From: an uncultured Clostridium sp. | GTDB lineage: Bacteria; Bacillota; Clostridia; Lachnospirales; Lachnospiraceae | Direction: 5' to 3' | Assembly: GCA_902464345.1 (NCBI GenBank) | Contig: CABQJA010000001.1 | Coordinates: 1-52,139, forward strand | Length of the DNA stretch: 52,139 nucleotides | Shown here: piece by piece, positions 1 to 8,165 of the stretch | Layout: every line of letters begins with the position of its first letter | Numbering within the stretch: the stretch's first letter is position 1 | The notes under the pieces: model-generated | Database searches by the model: none | What the model saw: the letters and a program-made list of their open reading frames with translations, nothing else | What the model was told of the DNA's origin: nothing | Position numbers and translations under genes: made by a program

Positions 1-498
1 GGTATATTGATTCTGGCAGTGATATTTGATCTTCGGACATATCGGATTCCGAATCTTCTGACACTGATCGGTGTTCTGATCAGTGCGGGTGGCAGCTTCT
101 GTATAAGAGGAAGCGGCGGATTACCGGGTATTCTTGCAGGGATAGGGATTCCGATGATAGCTTTGTTTTTGTTACATCGGGTTCGGGTACTGGGAGCCGG
201 AGATATTAAGTTGCTAACTGTCATAGGAGGAGCAGCGGGGATGGAAGTCCTGCATGTTATGCTTTACTCCTTTTTAGTCGGCGGTGCGCTGGCTATGATT
301 CATATGTTATATCACCGTAATCTGGTGAATCGTTTACAAGTATTCTGGAATTATGTTCGGACCTGTTTGATCACAGGACACATTATCCCATATGATAGCG
401 GATTTGATCGGGGAGATACCCGATACACAGTACATTTCTCCATAGCGATTCTGGCAGGATATGCTATTTGGATGATCAGGAGGTGGCTGGATTTTTGA
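1..498 (+). CDS. Prepilin peptidase, TadV/CpaA type (5' partial)
   Basis: Membrane aspartyl protease that cleaves the leader of Flp/TadE-type prepilins at the inner face of the membrane. The frame is open from base 1, and the first in-frame start-like codon (TTG at 7) falls inside the first membrane helix, so the true start lies upstream of the window. The two catalytic aspartate motifs of the A24 family are visible: D in VIFDLRTYRIPN near the start and GAGD in VLGAGDIKLLTVIGG about 60 residues on. About five hydrophobic segments can be seen. The 3' end is translationally linked to the next gene: the TGA stop (496-498) overlaps its TTG start. It is the first visible gene of the Tad operon and would process the three or more pilin-like proteins downstream. 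Confidence 0.9.
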   Translation, partial: GILILAVIFDLRTYRIPNLLTLIGVLISAGGSFCIRGSGGLPGILAGIGIPMIALFLLHRVRVLGAGDIKLLTVIGGAAGMEVLHVMLYSFLVGGALAMIHMLYHRNLVNRLQVFWNYVRTCLITGHIIPYDSGFDRGDTRYTVHFSIAILAGYAIWMIRRWLDF

Positions 499-1619
499 AA
501 AGTTATAAGGTGGCAATCTGTGATACCGAGCCATCCTTTACAATTGCACTTATGAATTATATAAACCGGAATGCCGGAATCCCGATTCTGGCAATGGCAT
601 TTACCGGAGTGGAGCAGCTGCAGGAGTATTTGCGACAGCATGAGACAGATATGATCGTAGTAGATGAAGCAATGGTTTTCGGAGCTGCGGCAGCGGATCG
701 GAGCTGTGGGAAATTATCGGATGAGATACTGGCATCTGTGCCGGTACTGCTACTGTTAAGGCGTGGAGAACATCCGGAAGGATCCGGCGAAGTGATCGGC
801 AGGAGCGCTAATGGGATGGCTGGTGGATCGGCTGGTGAGGGGGCTGACAAAATGGTTGGTAAAGTAAAAGGCATCTCCAAATATTCACCGGCGTCGGTTC
901 TGGTAAAGAAGATGCTGGAAGTACTCGGACAGAAGAGGACATTTATCGGTAGCGGACAGGAGGGTGTGGCAATCGGCATATATTCTCCCATCGGAAGAAG
1001 CGGAAAGAGCCGGCTGGCCGGAGCCCTGTGTGAGTATTGGAGCGGGCAGCCGGAGAATTCAAGCGTAGATGACATTGCTATGTCGGGAAGAACCCTATAT
1101 CTTGGCATGGAAGAATACGGCCCGGAAGGGACTGCTATGGAAACGGTGCTTTACTACCTGAAACAGAGATCCGAAAATCTGTCCATGCAGCTGAAGGCAC
1201 TGGCACAGACAAAAATGGGATATGATTTTATTCCCAGTGCGGGCTGCTACCAGGAGTTACGGGAGCTGAGTGCAGAGGATATGGAGTGGTTGCTGCAGAC
1301 GATCTGCCGGGAAGGATATTACGGACATGTAGCTGCGGATATAGGTTCCGGCAGTTTGGCAGAACTGAAGTGCCTTCTTGCATTTGACGTTATTTATATG
1401 CCCTATTTGCAGGAGCAGGAGGCACGGCAGCGGCTGGAGATGTTCATACGCTGTGTGAAACGAATGGGTATCTGGGAGGATCTGAACCGGAGATGTTATC
1501 CGGTGAATGTGGAAGAAGTCCTTGGAAAGACAGATGGAGTCCGGTGGCTGGAGCAGGCACGTGCGGATGGGAGTCTTTCAACACTGCATAGCTGGAGTGA
1601 ACAGTGGAAGGATGAATAG
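495..1619 (+). CDS. TadZ/CpaE-like pilus localisation ATPase
   Basis: Likely the MinD-like polar/assembly factor of the Tad pilus. Residues about 4-75 look like an atypical receiver domain (VAICDTEPSF, then DMIVVDEA). A low-complexity Gly/Ser linker follows, and then a deviant P-loop ATPase beginning with VAIGIYSPIGRSGKSRLAG (about residues 158-176). Start choice: TTG 495-497 follows AGGAGG at 478-483; the upstream ATG at 468 lies inside the peptidase gene without a good site. This gives 374 residues. The TTG overlaps the peptidase stop, suggesting coupled translation. TadZ proteins are divergent, so the name rests on the domain order plus position directly before tadA. Confidence 0.82.
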   Translation: MKSYKVAICDTEPSFTIALMNYINRNAGIPILAMAFTGVEQLQEYLRQHETDMIVVDEAMVFGAAAADRSCGKLSDEILASVPVLLLLRRGEHPEGSGEVIGRSANGMAGGSAGEGADKMVGKVKGISKYSPASVLVKKMLEVLGQKRTFIGSGQEGVAIGIYSPIGRSGKSRLAGALCEYWSGQPENSSVDDIAMSGRTLYLGMEEYGPEGTAMETVLYYLKQRSENLSMQLKALAQTKMGYDFIPSAGCYQELRELSAEDMEWLLQTICREGYYGHVAADIGSGSLAELKCLLAFDVIYMPYLQEQEARQRLEMFIRCVKRMGIWEDLNRRCYPVNVEEVLGKTDGVRWLEQARADGSLSTLHSWSEQWKDE

Positions 1620-1740
1620 CAACCGAGCAGAACAGAAGCAGTAAAGCAGAGGAAACAGAATAAAGGTAGCAGAACAGAAGTAACAGAGCAAAGATAGCAG
1701 AATAGAGGTAACAGAATAGAAGCAGCAGAACAGAAGTGAG
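1620..1740 (+). repeat. Purine-rich tandem repeat between tadZ-like and tadA
   Basis: Almost pure A/G tract built from variants of GCAGAACAGAAGTAACAGA. Two clear 28-base copies lie at about 1662-1717 and shorter degenerate copies flank them. The tract ends just before the AGGAGG of tadA (1739-1744). The tadA frame is closed through it by a TAG at 1717-1719, so it is noncoding in that frame. The copies are contiguous, with no unique spacers. Confidence 0.75.
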
Positions 1741-1752
1741 GAGGTGCAGGTC

Positions 1753-3030
1753 ATGATGCCGGAGAATATAGATACGCTCAGTCGGGAACTGGAGGAAATG
1801 GTACGGGCGGAACTGAATATGAGAGAAGCAGTCAGTGATCTTCAGGTTCAACAGGAGATCGATCGTCAGATCCTGTTGAAGACCGGCGATTGTTATATTC
1901 CATTGAAGGAGAAGCTGGAACTAAAGGAGCGGGTATTCAGCTCGATTCGTGGGCTGGATTGTCTGGCAACGATCATGAGTCGGGAAGATATCACAGAGAT
2001 TATGATTAATAATTATCGGAAGATTTTTGTAGAACGAGACGGGCATCTGGAAAGATGGAAGGGCGGTTTTTCATCGGAAGAGAAGTACATGGATGTGATT
2101 CAGCAGGTGGCAGCGCAGTGTAATCGCATTGTAAATGAAAGCTCACCGATCGTAGACGCCAGACTTTCGGATGGCTCCAGAGTCAATGTGGTACTTGCTC
2201 CGGTTGCACTGGATGGTGCAGTTATGACGATCCGGCGGTTTCCAAAGCATAACTTTAGTGCAAAGGATCTGATCGAACGGGCAATGCTATCGGAGGAACT
2301 GACGCAGCTATTAAGACTTCTGGTCAGAAGCCGTTATAACATTCTGATATCCGGTGGCACCGGTTCCGGAAAGACCACTTTTCTGAATGTAATGGCAGAT
2401 TTCATCCCGAAGGAGGAACGTATTATTACGATCGAAGACTCCGCAGAGCTTAAGTTGCAGGCCATTGAGAATCTGGTACGGCTGGAGGTTCGGAATGCCA
2501 ATGTAGAAGGGAAAAATGCGATTCATATCAAGGATCTGATCCGAAGTTCCCTGCGGATGCGGCCGACCAGAATTATTGTCGGTGAGGTTCGGGGAGAAGA
2601 GGCACTGGATATGCTTCAGGCCATGAATACCGGACATGACGGATCGCTGTCAACGGGGCATGCCAATTCTGCAAGAGATATGTTATATCGGTTGGAAACC
2701 ATGGTTTTAATGGGAATCGAGATGCCTTTGCCGGCAATCCGGCAGCAGATAGCATCTGCCATCGACATCATTGTACATATCGGAAGATTGTCCGACGGTC
2801 GGAGAAAGGTTCTGGAAGTGGTAGAAATACTGGGAATGCAGGAAGGAGAGATAAAGCTTCATACATTGTGTAAGTACCGGAGGCGAGGACAGGAAAAGGA
2901 GGAAACAGATGAAGACTGGAGGTTTAAAGAGCCTGTCTGTCATACAGAGAAACTGGAGGCGGCAGGGTGCCTGGAAGAATATCAGGCATTATATGAAGCC
3001 GGAGTATCTGGCGGTCTGGCTTGTCGGTAG
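1753..3030 (+). CDS. tadA: TadA/CpaF pilus assembly ATPase
   Basis: Hexameric secretion ATPase of the GspE/VirB11 superfamily that powers Tad pilus assembly from the cytoplasmic face. It has an N-terminal domain with ITEIMINNYRKIFVERDG, a Walker A motif GGTGSGKTT at about residues 201-209, and the characteristic CpaF stretch IIVGEVRGEEALDMLQAMN followed by the histidine motif GSLSTGHANS. ATG at 1753 (or the adjacent 1756) lies 8 bases after AGGAGG 1739-1744; the GTG at 1744 overlaps that site and is unlikely. Length of 425 residues is normal for the family. The last 120 bases overlap the start of tadB. Confidence 0.95.
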   Translation: MMPENIDTLSRELEEMVRAELNMREAVSDLQVQQEIDRQILLKTGDCYIPLKEKLELKERVFSSIRGLDCLATIMSREDITEIMINNYRKIFVERDGHLERWKGGFSSEEKYMDVIQQVAAQCNRIVNESSPIVDARLSDGSRVNVVLAPVALDGAVMTIRRFPKHNFSAKDLIERAMLSEELTQLLRLLVRSRYNILISGGTGSGKTTFLNVMADFIPKEERIITIEDSAELKLQAIENLVRLEVRNANVEGKNAIHIKDLIRSSLRMRPTRIIVGEVRGEEALDMLQAMNTGHDGSLSTGHANSARDMLYRLETMVLMGIEMPLPAIRQQIASAIDIIVHIGRLSDGRRKVLEVVEILGMQEGEIKLHTLCKYRRRGQEKEETDEDWRFKEPVCHTEKLEAAGCLEEYQALYEAGVSGGLACR

Positions 3031-3706
3031 TCTGGTCTGTCTGGTCCTGGGATGGTTATTCTATGACTCATGGAAGATGGGACTGCTGCTATTTCCTGCA
3101 AATATATGGTTTCTGAAGTTATATGAGAAGAAGCGGCAGGAGTATCAGGCGACGTTGCTATTGAGCGAGTTCAAGGAGCTGCTGCAGATATTGACAGCGA
3201 ATCTGAAGGCAGGGGCTGCGTTAGAGCATGCATGGAAGGCAGCAGAAAGGGATTTTGCGGATTTACATACGGGAGACAGTCCGATGGATAGGGAAGCACG
3301 GAAGGTTATTCAGAAGATAGAGCTGAATATTCCGATTGAGCAGGCAATGTTTGAATTCGCAGAGGAAAGTGGTCAGGAAGATATTCTGAGTTTTGCAGAG
3401 GTGTTACGGACGGCCAAGCGAAGTGGCGGTAATCTTGTGCAGATTATGGAAAATACCACCGGAATCATAACAGAAAAAATAGAAATCGGACAGGAGATTC
3501 AGGTAATGCTGTCCGGAAAGAGGCTGGAACAGCGGATTATGTGTGGAATGCCACTTTTTATGCTGTTGTATCTGCGTATCGGCAATCCGGGATATCTGAA
3601 CGGACTATATCATAATGCGACCGGCATGCTGATCATGAGCGGTTGTATGTTGGGAACGATTCTGGCGTTCTGCTGGGGAAACCGGATTATGAGAATCGAG
3701 GTGTAG
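2909..3706 (+). CDS. TadB-like inner-membrane platform protein
   Basis: Type II secretion F-domain protein that forms the membrane platform of the Tad pilus with TadC. The N-terminal hydrophobic segments are about residues 33-65. The cytoplasmic T2SSF core has FKELLQILTANLKAGAALEHAW and a second conserved helix pair, FAEVLRTAKRSGGNLVQIME. Two hydrophobic segments form the C-terminus. The ATG at 2909 follows AAGGAGG about 8 bases upstream and starts 122 bases inside the 3' end of tadA in another frame. That long overlap appears real, because both frames carry family motifs throughout. Confidence 0.88.
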   Translation: MKTGGLKSLSVIQRNWRRQGAWKNIRHYMKPEYLAVWLVGSLVCLVLGWLFYDSWKMGLLLFPANIWFLKLYEKKRQEYQATLLLSEFKELLQILTANLKAGAALEHAWKAAERDFADLHTGDSPMDREARKVIQKIELNIPIEQAMFEFAEESGQEDILSFAEVLRTAKRSGGNLVQIMENTTGIITEKIEIGQEIQVMLSGKRLEQRIMCGMPLFMLLYLRIGNPGYLNGLYHNATGMLIMSGCMLGTILAFCWGNRIMRIEV

Positions 3707-3710
3707 CTTT

Positions 3711-5063
3711 GTGAGCAGAAAATATACTGAGAAAACGGCAGGGCGGCTTTATCGGTGGCTGCGGGCAAACAGACTGCTTCGTGTAGAGCCGGTTCAGAAG
3801 GATCTGGTGCAGCTATATGGAGGAAATCCGACACAGACGGAGCAATTACTTCAGGACTATTATACGGAGCTGATACGTAAGACAATGCTTGCAGCTGTTG
3901 TAATAGGAATATTTGTATTGGCAGTCATCCTTATGGAAAATCTGCAGCAGACAGATGAGATTCATCTGGAACGGATGCCGTATGGAGAAGATGCAACGGA
4001 ATATTCTTTGCAGGCAGTTGAGAACGGCAATCGAAAACTGGAACTACAGGTAGAAGTACCGGCAGTGCGTTATACCGAGCAGGAACTGGAGGCACAGTTT
4101 CAAAACGGTTTTCAATATCTGGAGGAAGAAATGCCGGGAGAAAATGAAGATATGGAACAGATTACAATGGATCTGAATCTGATAAAAAGCATTCCGGAAA
4201 GCGGTATCGGTGTGCGATGGATCAGCAGTGACTATGAACTTCTGGAGGAGAATGGAACGCTTCATAATCAGACATTGAAGGTGCCGACAGAGGTTGTGCT
4301 GCAACTGGAATTATCCTATGAGGATGAGGTAAGAACCAGAGAGTATCAGCTAATGATTTATCCCGGAATACTGACCGGTGAAGCGAGGCAGAAGCAGGAA
4401 CTGGCAGAGGCTGTTTCCAGAGAGATAGAAGCCCAGCAATATGAGGCTGATATTACGCTTCCGAAGGAGATCAATGGCTATCGGATTGAGCTGCCATCTC
4501 AGACAGGAAGGGTGATTGCGGTTGTACTGACAGGAGGAATCCTGATCATGCTGATGCTTTGGATGCGAAAACGGGAAAATCTGCATCTTGAAGTAAAAAA
4601 GCGCAAGCAGAAACTGTTGATCGCCTACCCGGGATTTATGAACCAGCTACAGTTATATCTGGGAGCGGGAGCAACCGTTCAGGGTGCCCTGGAGCGTGTT
4701 ATGGAACAATATGAAAGGAACCGACAGACAACACAGGTGCTTTATCAGGAGCTGGATATTCTGCGGAATGAAATCCGTTCCGGAATCACACAGGAGGAGG
4801 CATACCTGCGACTCGGCAAAAGAACCGGTCTGGCTCCGTATATGAGGCTGGCATCATTATTAAGTCGTCAGCTCCGCACGGGTGGACAGGAGATTCGACT
4901 GCAACTGGAGGAAGAGGTGCAGGCTGCATTTACATTTCGAAAGGAGCAGGCAAAGAAGGCAGGCGAAGAGGCAGGTACGAAGATGCTGTTGCCTATGATC
5001 CTGTTAATGATCATTTCGATGGTGGTAATCATAATTCCGGCATGGAAGGATTTTGCTTTGTGA
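3711..5063 (+). CDS. TadC-like platform protein with large extracytoplasmic insert
   Basis: Second T2SSF-type platform subunit of the Tad pilus. A first membrane helix (about residues 58-78) is followed by about 180 charged, mostly beta-like residues, then a second helix (about 265-283). The conserved core is then LLIAYPGFMNQLQLYLGAGATVQ in outline, and a C-terminal helix lies at about 428-446. The insert between helices 1 and 2 would sit outside the membrane and is absent from classical short TadC. GTG start at 3711, 4 bases after the tadB stop, with a GAGGTG-like site upstream. Assignment as TadC is by core motif and gene order. Confidence 0.8.
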   Translation: MSRKYTEKTAGRLYRWLRANRLLRVEPVQKDLVQLYGGNPTQTEQLLQDYYTELIRKTMLAAVVIGIFVLAVILMENLQQTDEIHLERMPYGEDATEYSLQAVENGNRKLELQVEVPAVRYTEQELEAQFQNGFQYLEEEMPGENEDMEQITMDLNLIKSIPESGIGVRWISSDYELLEENGTLHNQTLKVPTEVVLQLELSYEDEVRTREYQLMIYPGILTGEARQKQELAEAVSREIEAQQYEADITLPKEINGYRIELPSQTGRVIAVVLTGGILIMLMLWMRKRENLHLEVKKRKQKLLIAYPGFMNQLQLYLGAGATVQGALERVMEQYERNRQTTQVLYQELDILRNEIRSGITQEEAYLRLGKRTGLAPYMRLASLLSRQLRTGGQEIRLQLEEEVQAAFTFRKEQAKKAGEEAGTKMLLPMILLMIISMVVIIIPAWKDFAL

Positions 5064-5111
5064 CAATGTAACAAATAGATTTATGAAATATGACGGAAGG
5101 AGAATACGAAT

Positions 5112-5294
5112 ATGGAAGAAATCAAGGACTTTTTAATGGGTGAACACTCAGAAGATGGTATGGGTGTGGTAGAGGTATTATTGATCATTGTTGTTCTGGT
5201 CGGACTGGTTATTATTTTTCAGAAGCAGATTACGCAGCTGGTAAATAAGATCTGGAAAGCAATCAACAGAGATGCAGCTACCGTATATAAGTAA
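5112..5294 (+). CDS. Flp1-type major pilin
   Basis: Sixty-residue prepilin and probable main pilus subunit. It has a short charged leader ending in glycine 16, then MGVVE with glutamate at +5 (E21), then an unbroken hydrophobic helix (VLLIIVVLVGLVIIF) and a short basic tail. This is the class of leader cut by the TadV-type peptidase encoded at the left edge. A clear ribosome binding site (GGAAGGAG) precedes the ATG. The size and motif match the Flp1-like family of Clostridia. Confidence 0.9.
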   Translation: MEEIKDFLMGEHSEDGMGVVEVLLIIVVLVGLVIIFQKQITQLVNKIWKAINRDAATVYK

Positions 5295-5311
5295 AACAGG
5301 AGGCCGGAACC

Positions 5312-6856
5312 ATGAGAGGAATGCAGAATAAAGGACAGATCACGGTGTTTGTATGTTTGATCGTATGTGTGTTTCTGATACTGATACTTACAGTTTTGCA
5401 GGGAATACGCATCCGGGAAGGAAAAGCGAAATGCAGTCAGTCGGTTTCTGCGGCCTGTAGAAGTATAAAGGGTGATTATCAGCCGGACCTGTTCCGGCGA
5501 TATCACATCCTTGCTCTGGATAAGACATATTACGGAAAGGGAGAAGGCTTTTTGGAGCAAAGAATAGAGGACTTTCTGGAATATAATCTGGAGCCGGATA
5601 AGACACCCTATCATTTCCGGGTACAGGAGGTAGTGCTGACAGACAGTCAGTCATTAACGGAGGATTCTCTAAAGGGATTTCGTCAGCAGATTCATGAGTA
5701 TATGAAGCTTCGGGTTCCGCAGCTGGTGATAGAAAGGATACTGCAAAAGACAGAGTCCGGTCAGAAGCTGGATCGAGATGCTGTGCAGCAGGAACTGGAA
5801 GATCAGTCTGAGCATACGGTGACGATAGAACCCGGACAGGCAATGAATGGACAGAATCAGAATATATCTGTGGAGACCATTGGAGATTCGGTTACGGAAA
5901 CAGAAGACGGAGAAGCAATGATAGATCCGAGAGGGGCAATGAAGCTATTGCTCGGCATGGATATTCTGGATCTGGTTCTTCCGGATAAGGTGATGGCAAT
6001 ATCCACAGAAACCGTAAGACTGAAGGAAATGCCGTCTGCAGAGTATCCAACATCGGGCAAGGGATTTTGGATATTTGAAGGTGACGATCTCGGACTTTCG
6101 GATATGGCAGATGTATTTAAGCAGGAGACATTCTGGAATGATATTGGAGGTCTGACGGCCGGTGGAGATGATAATGGTCAGGGTGGTTATAGACCGGAAG
6201 CTGCGTTGTATGCGATAGATACCTTTCAGAATGCGACCAATTGGGACGGTGAGAATAATCAGCTGCTGGAATTTGAAGTGGAGTATCTGCTTGCCGGAAA
6301 GGAGTCGGATCATAAGAATTTATCACAGGTAGCTACGCAATTGTCCTGGATCCGGTTTATTCCCAATATGTGCTATGCCTGTAGCAACCAGACAATGAAG
6401 GATGAGACATTGGCAGTAGCAACACTGCTGCTTACACCGGTTGGACTGGTAGAACTGGCAGAACCGGTATCCTATATCATTCTGGGAGGCTGGTCCTATG
6501 GTGAGAGTCTGGTAGATGTAAAGGCATTGTTGCATGGGAAAACAGTTCCGGTTACCAAGGACGAAACAACCTGGAGTCTATCTTTGCGGAATCTTGCTGA
6601 CATTAGTCAGATATCCGGAAAAGAATGTGACGATAGTCGGGGATTACGGTATGAGGAGTATTTATTTCTGATGCTGGCATTACAGGACACCGAGCTACAG
6701 TGTTACCGGATGTTGGATGTGATGCAGGTGAATATTCAGGAGACCATACCGGAATTTGAAATAAAGAACTGTATTGTAAGCTTTGAAGTGCAGGTGACCG
6801 TGCGGGAGGACAACCGGCAATGGCATTTTCAGGCTTCAGACGGATATATAGAATAA
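5312..6856 (+). CDS. DUF5702-type Tad-locus protein
   Basis: A 514-residue protein anchored by one N-terminal helix (about residues 10-30, within KGQITVFVCLIVCVFLILI) with a long extracytoplasmic part. The N-terminus imitates a pseudopilin leader (lysine-glycine before the helix) but has phenylalanine at the +5 position instead of glutamate, so cleavage by the prepilin peptidase is doubtful. The mature part carries few recognisable motifs; residues 60-100 (YQPDLFRRYHILALDKTYYG region) and the C-terminal beta-rich section resemble the DUF5702 family seen in Clostridial Tad loci. It probably plays a TadG-like role at the cell surface. ATG preceded by AGGAGG. Confidence 0.72.
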   Translation: MRGMQNKGQITVFVCLIVCVFLILILTVLQGIRIREGKAKCSQSVSAACRSIKGDYQPDLFRRYHILALDKTYYGKGEGFLEQRIEDFLEYNLEPDKTPYHFRVQEVVLTDSQSLTEDSLKGFRQQIHEYMKLRVPQLVIERILQKTESGQKLDRDAVQQELEDQSEHTVTIEPGQAMNGQNQNISVETIGDSVTETEDGEAMIDPRGAMKLLLGMDILDLVLPDKVMAISTETVRLKEMPSAEYPTSGKGFWIFEGDDLGLSDMADVFKQETFWNDIGGLTAGGDDNGQGGYRPEAALYAIDTFQNATNWDGENNQLLEFEVEYLLAGKESDHKNLSQVATQLSWIRFIPNMCYACSNQTMKDETLAVATLLLTPVGLVELAEPVSYIILGGWSYGESLVDVKALLHGKTVPVTKDETTWSLSLRNLADISQISGKECDDSRGLRYEEYLFLMLALQDTELQCYRMLDVMQVNIQETIPEFEIKNCIVSFEVQVTVREDNRQWHFQASDGYIE

Positions 6857-6893
6857 TTAGCGGAAATCGGTAGAAGAAGAGAGGTGTTTTGAA

Positions 6894-7967
6894 ATGTATA
6901 CCGGCTCATCAAATTATCACAGAAGCCTGTCAGGGATGCACAAAAAGACAGGTGGGTCAAAGCAGAGGCAGAAGATCTCAAAAAATAAGAAAAAGTTATC
7001 GCTTTGTTACAGGACTCCGTTCGGAAGTAACCGGTATGGCCGGATATTTCTGGAAGATCTGATACTTCTGAATCAGGACCGGATTGTGAAAGCCCCCCCG
7101 GTGAGTCAGTATACAGTTCAAAGCACCTCTGCAGATGAGGAGAAATCAGAGGAAACAGCAACAGAAAATCAAGATTTAAAAAATCAGGATCTGAAAAATC
7201 ATGGGTGGAAAAATCAGGGCTCTGCTACTCTGGAGGTGACGCTGATTCTTCCGATATTACTGTTTGCTCTCTGGATGTTTTATTCTATGGGGCAGATTTT
7301 TATCATGGAAAATCAGATTTACCAGGCGGTAAATAATACCGCTGACAGTATGGCGGAGACTGCGTACCTGAAACAGGTAGTTGAAGAAGGAATAGAAGTA
7401 GAGGGGAGCCGTGTTTTAGACTGGGGAGAAGCCTTTCTGCAATTTCGGACATTCCTTGGTGAGAACGAGAGAGTAGAACGGTATGTATTTGGCGGAAGAA
7501 ACGGGATTCTGCTGGATGGCACTCCGGTCCTGGATGAAGAAGGATTTATCTGCATTGGGGTAAAATATCTGGTGCGAATACAGGCACCGTTTTTTCGAAG
7601 TATCCATGTGCCTGTTCAGGCACACATCCGACAAAAGGCATATGTAGGATACGTGAAATCGGAGGATCCGACAGATCAGACATATGTATACGTGGCAGAG
7701 CATAGTACGGTTTATCATCTGAGCAGGAGCTGCAGCCATTTAAAGCTGACAATCTATACAGTATCATCAGCGGTATTAGATGAGAATTATCCCGGCCTGC
7801 GGGCATGTGAATATTGCGGAGAGAGGCCGGCGGATATTTATTATGTTACACCGACCGGGGATTGCTATCATACATCCAGAGAATGCAGTGGATTAAAGCG
7901 GACGGTTCGCCGTGTGTTGAAAAGTGAAGTGCCGGGATACGCTCCTTGTTCCAGATGCGGATCCTGA
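6894..7967 (+). CDS. TadE-like pseudopilin with long leader and C-terminal CxxC repeats
   Basis: Pseudopilin of 357 residues. The pilin signature GSATLEVTLILPILLFALW starts at residue 109, with glutamate at +5, but it is preceded by an unusually long, basic and then acidic cytoplasmic leader. The leader ends in repeated NQDLK/NQGS units. The C-terminal about 90 residues contain two copies of a Cys/His pattern: YHLSRSCSHLK ... CEYCG, then CYHTSRECSGLK ... CSRCG, likely metal-binding or disulfide-bonded outside the cell. ATG 6894 follows GAGAGGTG. The first methionine may not be the only possible start, but no better site lies closer to the helix. Confidence 0.8.
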   Translation: MYTGSSNYHRSLSGMHKKTGGSKQRQKISKNKKKLSLCYRTPFGSNRYGRIFLEDLILLNQDRIVKAPPVSQYTVQSTSADEEKSEETATENQDLKNQDLKNHGWKNQGSATLEVTLILPILLFALWMFYSMGQIFIMENQIYQAVNNTADSMAETAYLKQVVEEGIEVEGSRVLDWGEAFLQFRTFLGENERVERYVFGGRNGILLDGTPVLDEEGFICIGVKYLVRIQAPFFRSIHVPVQAHIRQKAYVGYVKSEDPTDQTYVYVAEHSTVYHLSRSCSHLKLTIYTVSSAVLDENYPGLRACEYCGERPADIYYVTPTGDCYHTSRECSGLKRTVRRVLKSEVPGYAPCSRCGS

Positions 7968-8015
7968 GCATGAAATGAAGATACAGTCAGAAACGGAGGC
8001 AAAGACAGAAGCAGG

Positions 8016-8165
8016 ATGGTGAATAGCAATAGAAAAGCCGACAGGAGTAGAACGGTAGATAGAAACGAAAAAGCCGACAGGAGCAGAACGGTGGATAGAA
8101 ACGAAAAAGCCGGCAGGAGTAGAATTATGAACAGAAACGAAGAGGCAGGTGGGATAGAACCGTGA
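8016..8165 (+). CDS. Possible 49-residue repeat peptide upstream of TadE-like gene
   Basis: Frame starting at ATG 8016 (or GTG 8019) and ending at TGA 8163-8165, which overlaps the GTG start of the following pilin gene as GTGA. The peptide consists of 12-residue repeats, DRNEKADRSRTV and close variants, highly charged and without hydrophobic segments. The ribosome binding site for ATG 8016 is poor, but internal GTG 8091 and ATG 8127 each follow an AGGAG. It could be a translated leader coupled to the pilin, or the remnant of a longer pilin leader separated by an indel in the fourth repeat copy. No function is claimed. Confidence 0.3.
   Translation: MVNSNRKADRSRTVDRNEKADRSRTVDRNEKAGRSRIMNRNEEAGGIEP
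8033..8139 (+). repeat. 36-bp tandem repeat, three copies
   Basis: Near-identical copies of AAAAAGCCGACAGGAGTAGA... at 8033-8067 (35 bases, first base missing), 8068-8103 and 8104-8139. A shorter degenerate fourth copy (8140 to about 8173) contains the GTG start region of the next pilin gene. Each copy carries an AGGAG-like element 7-8 bases before a GTA/GTG/ATG/GTG triplet followed by a GATAGAAACG-like stretch. The period is a multiple of three and one + frame is open across all copies. Confidence 0.85.

Noticed and set aside
557..1108. Minus-strand open frame of 183 codons
   Set aside because: Antisense to the TadZ-like gene; Ser/Pro-rich composition typical of reverse reading and no start signal.
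1620..1740. Possible CRISPR array (short repeats)
   Set aside because: Copies are contiguous, degenerate and purine-only, with no unique spacers and no cas genes nearby.
8033..8139. Possible CRISPR array (36-bp repeats)
   Set aside because: 36-bp copies follow each other with no spacer; they are a tandem repeat with an open reading frame.
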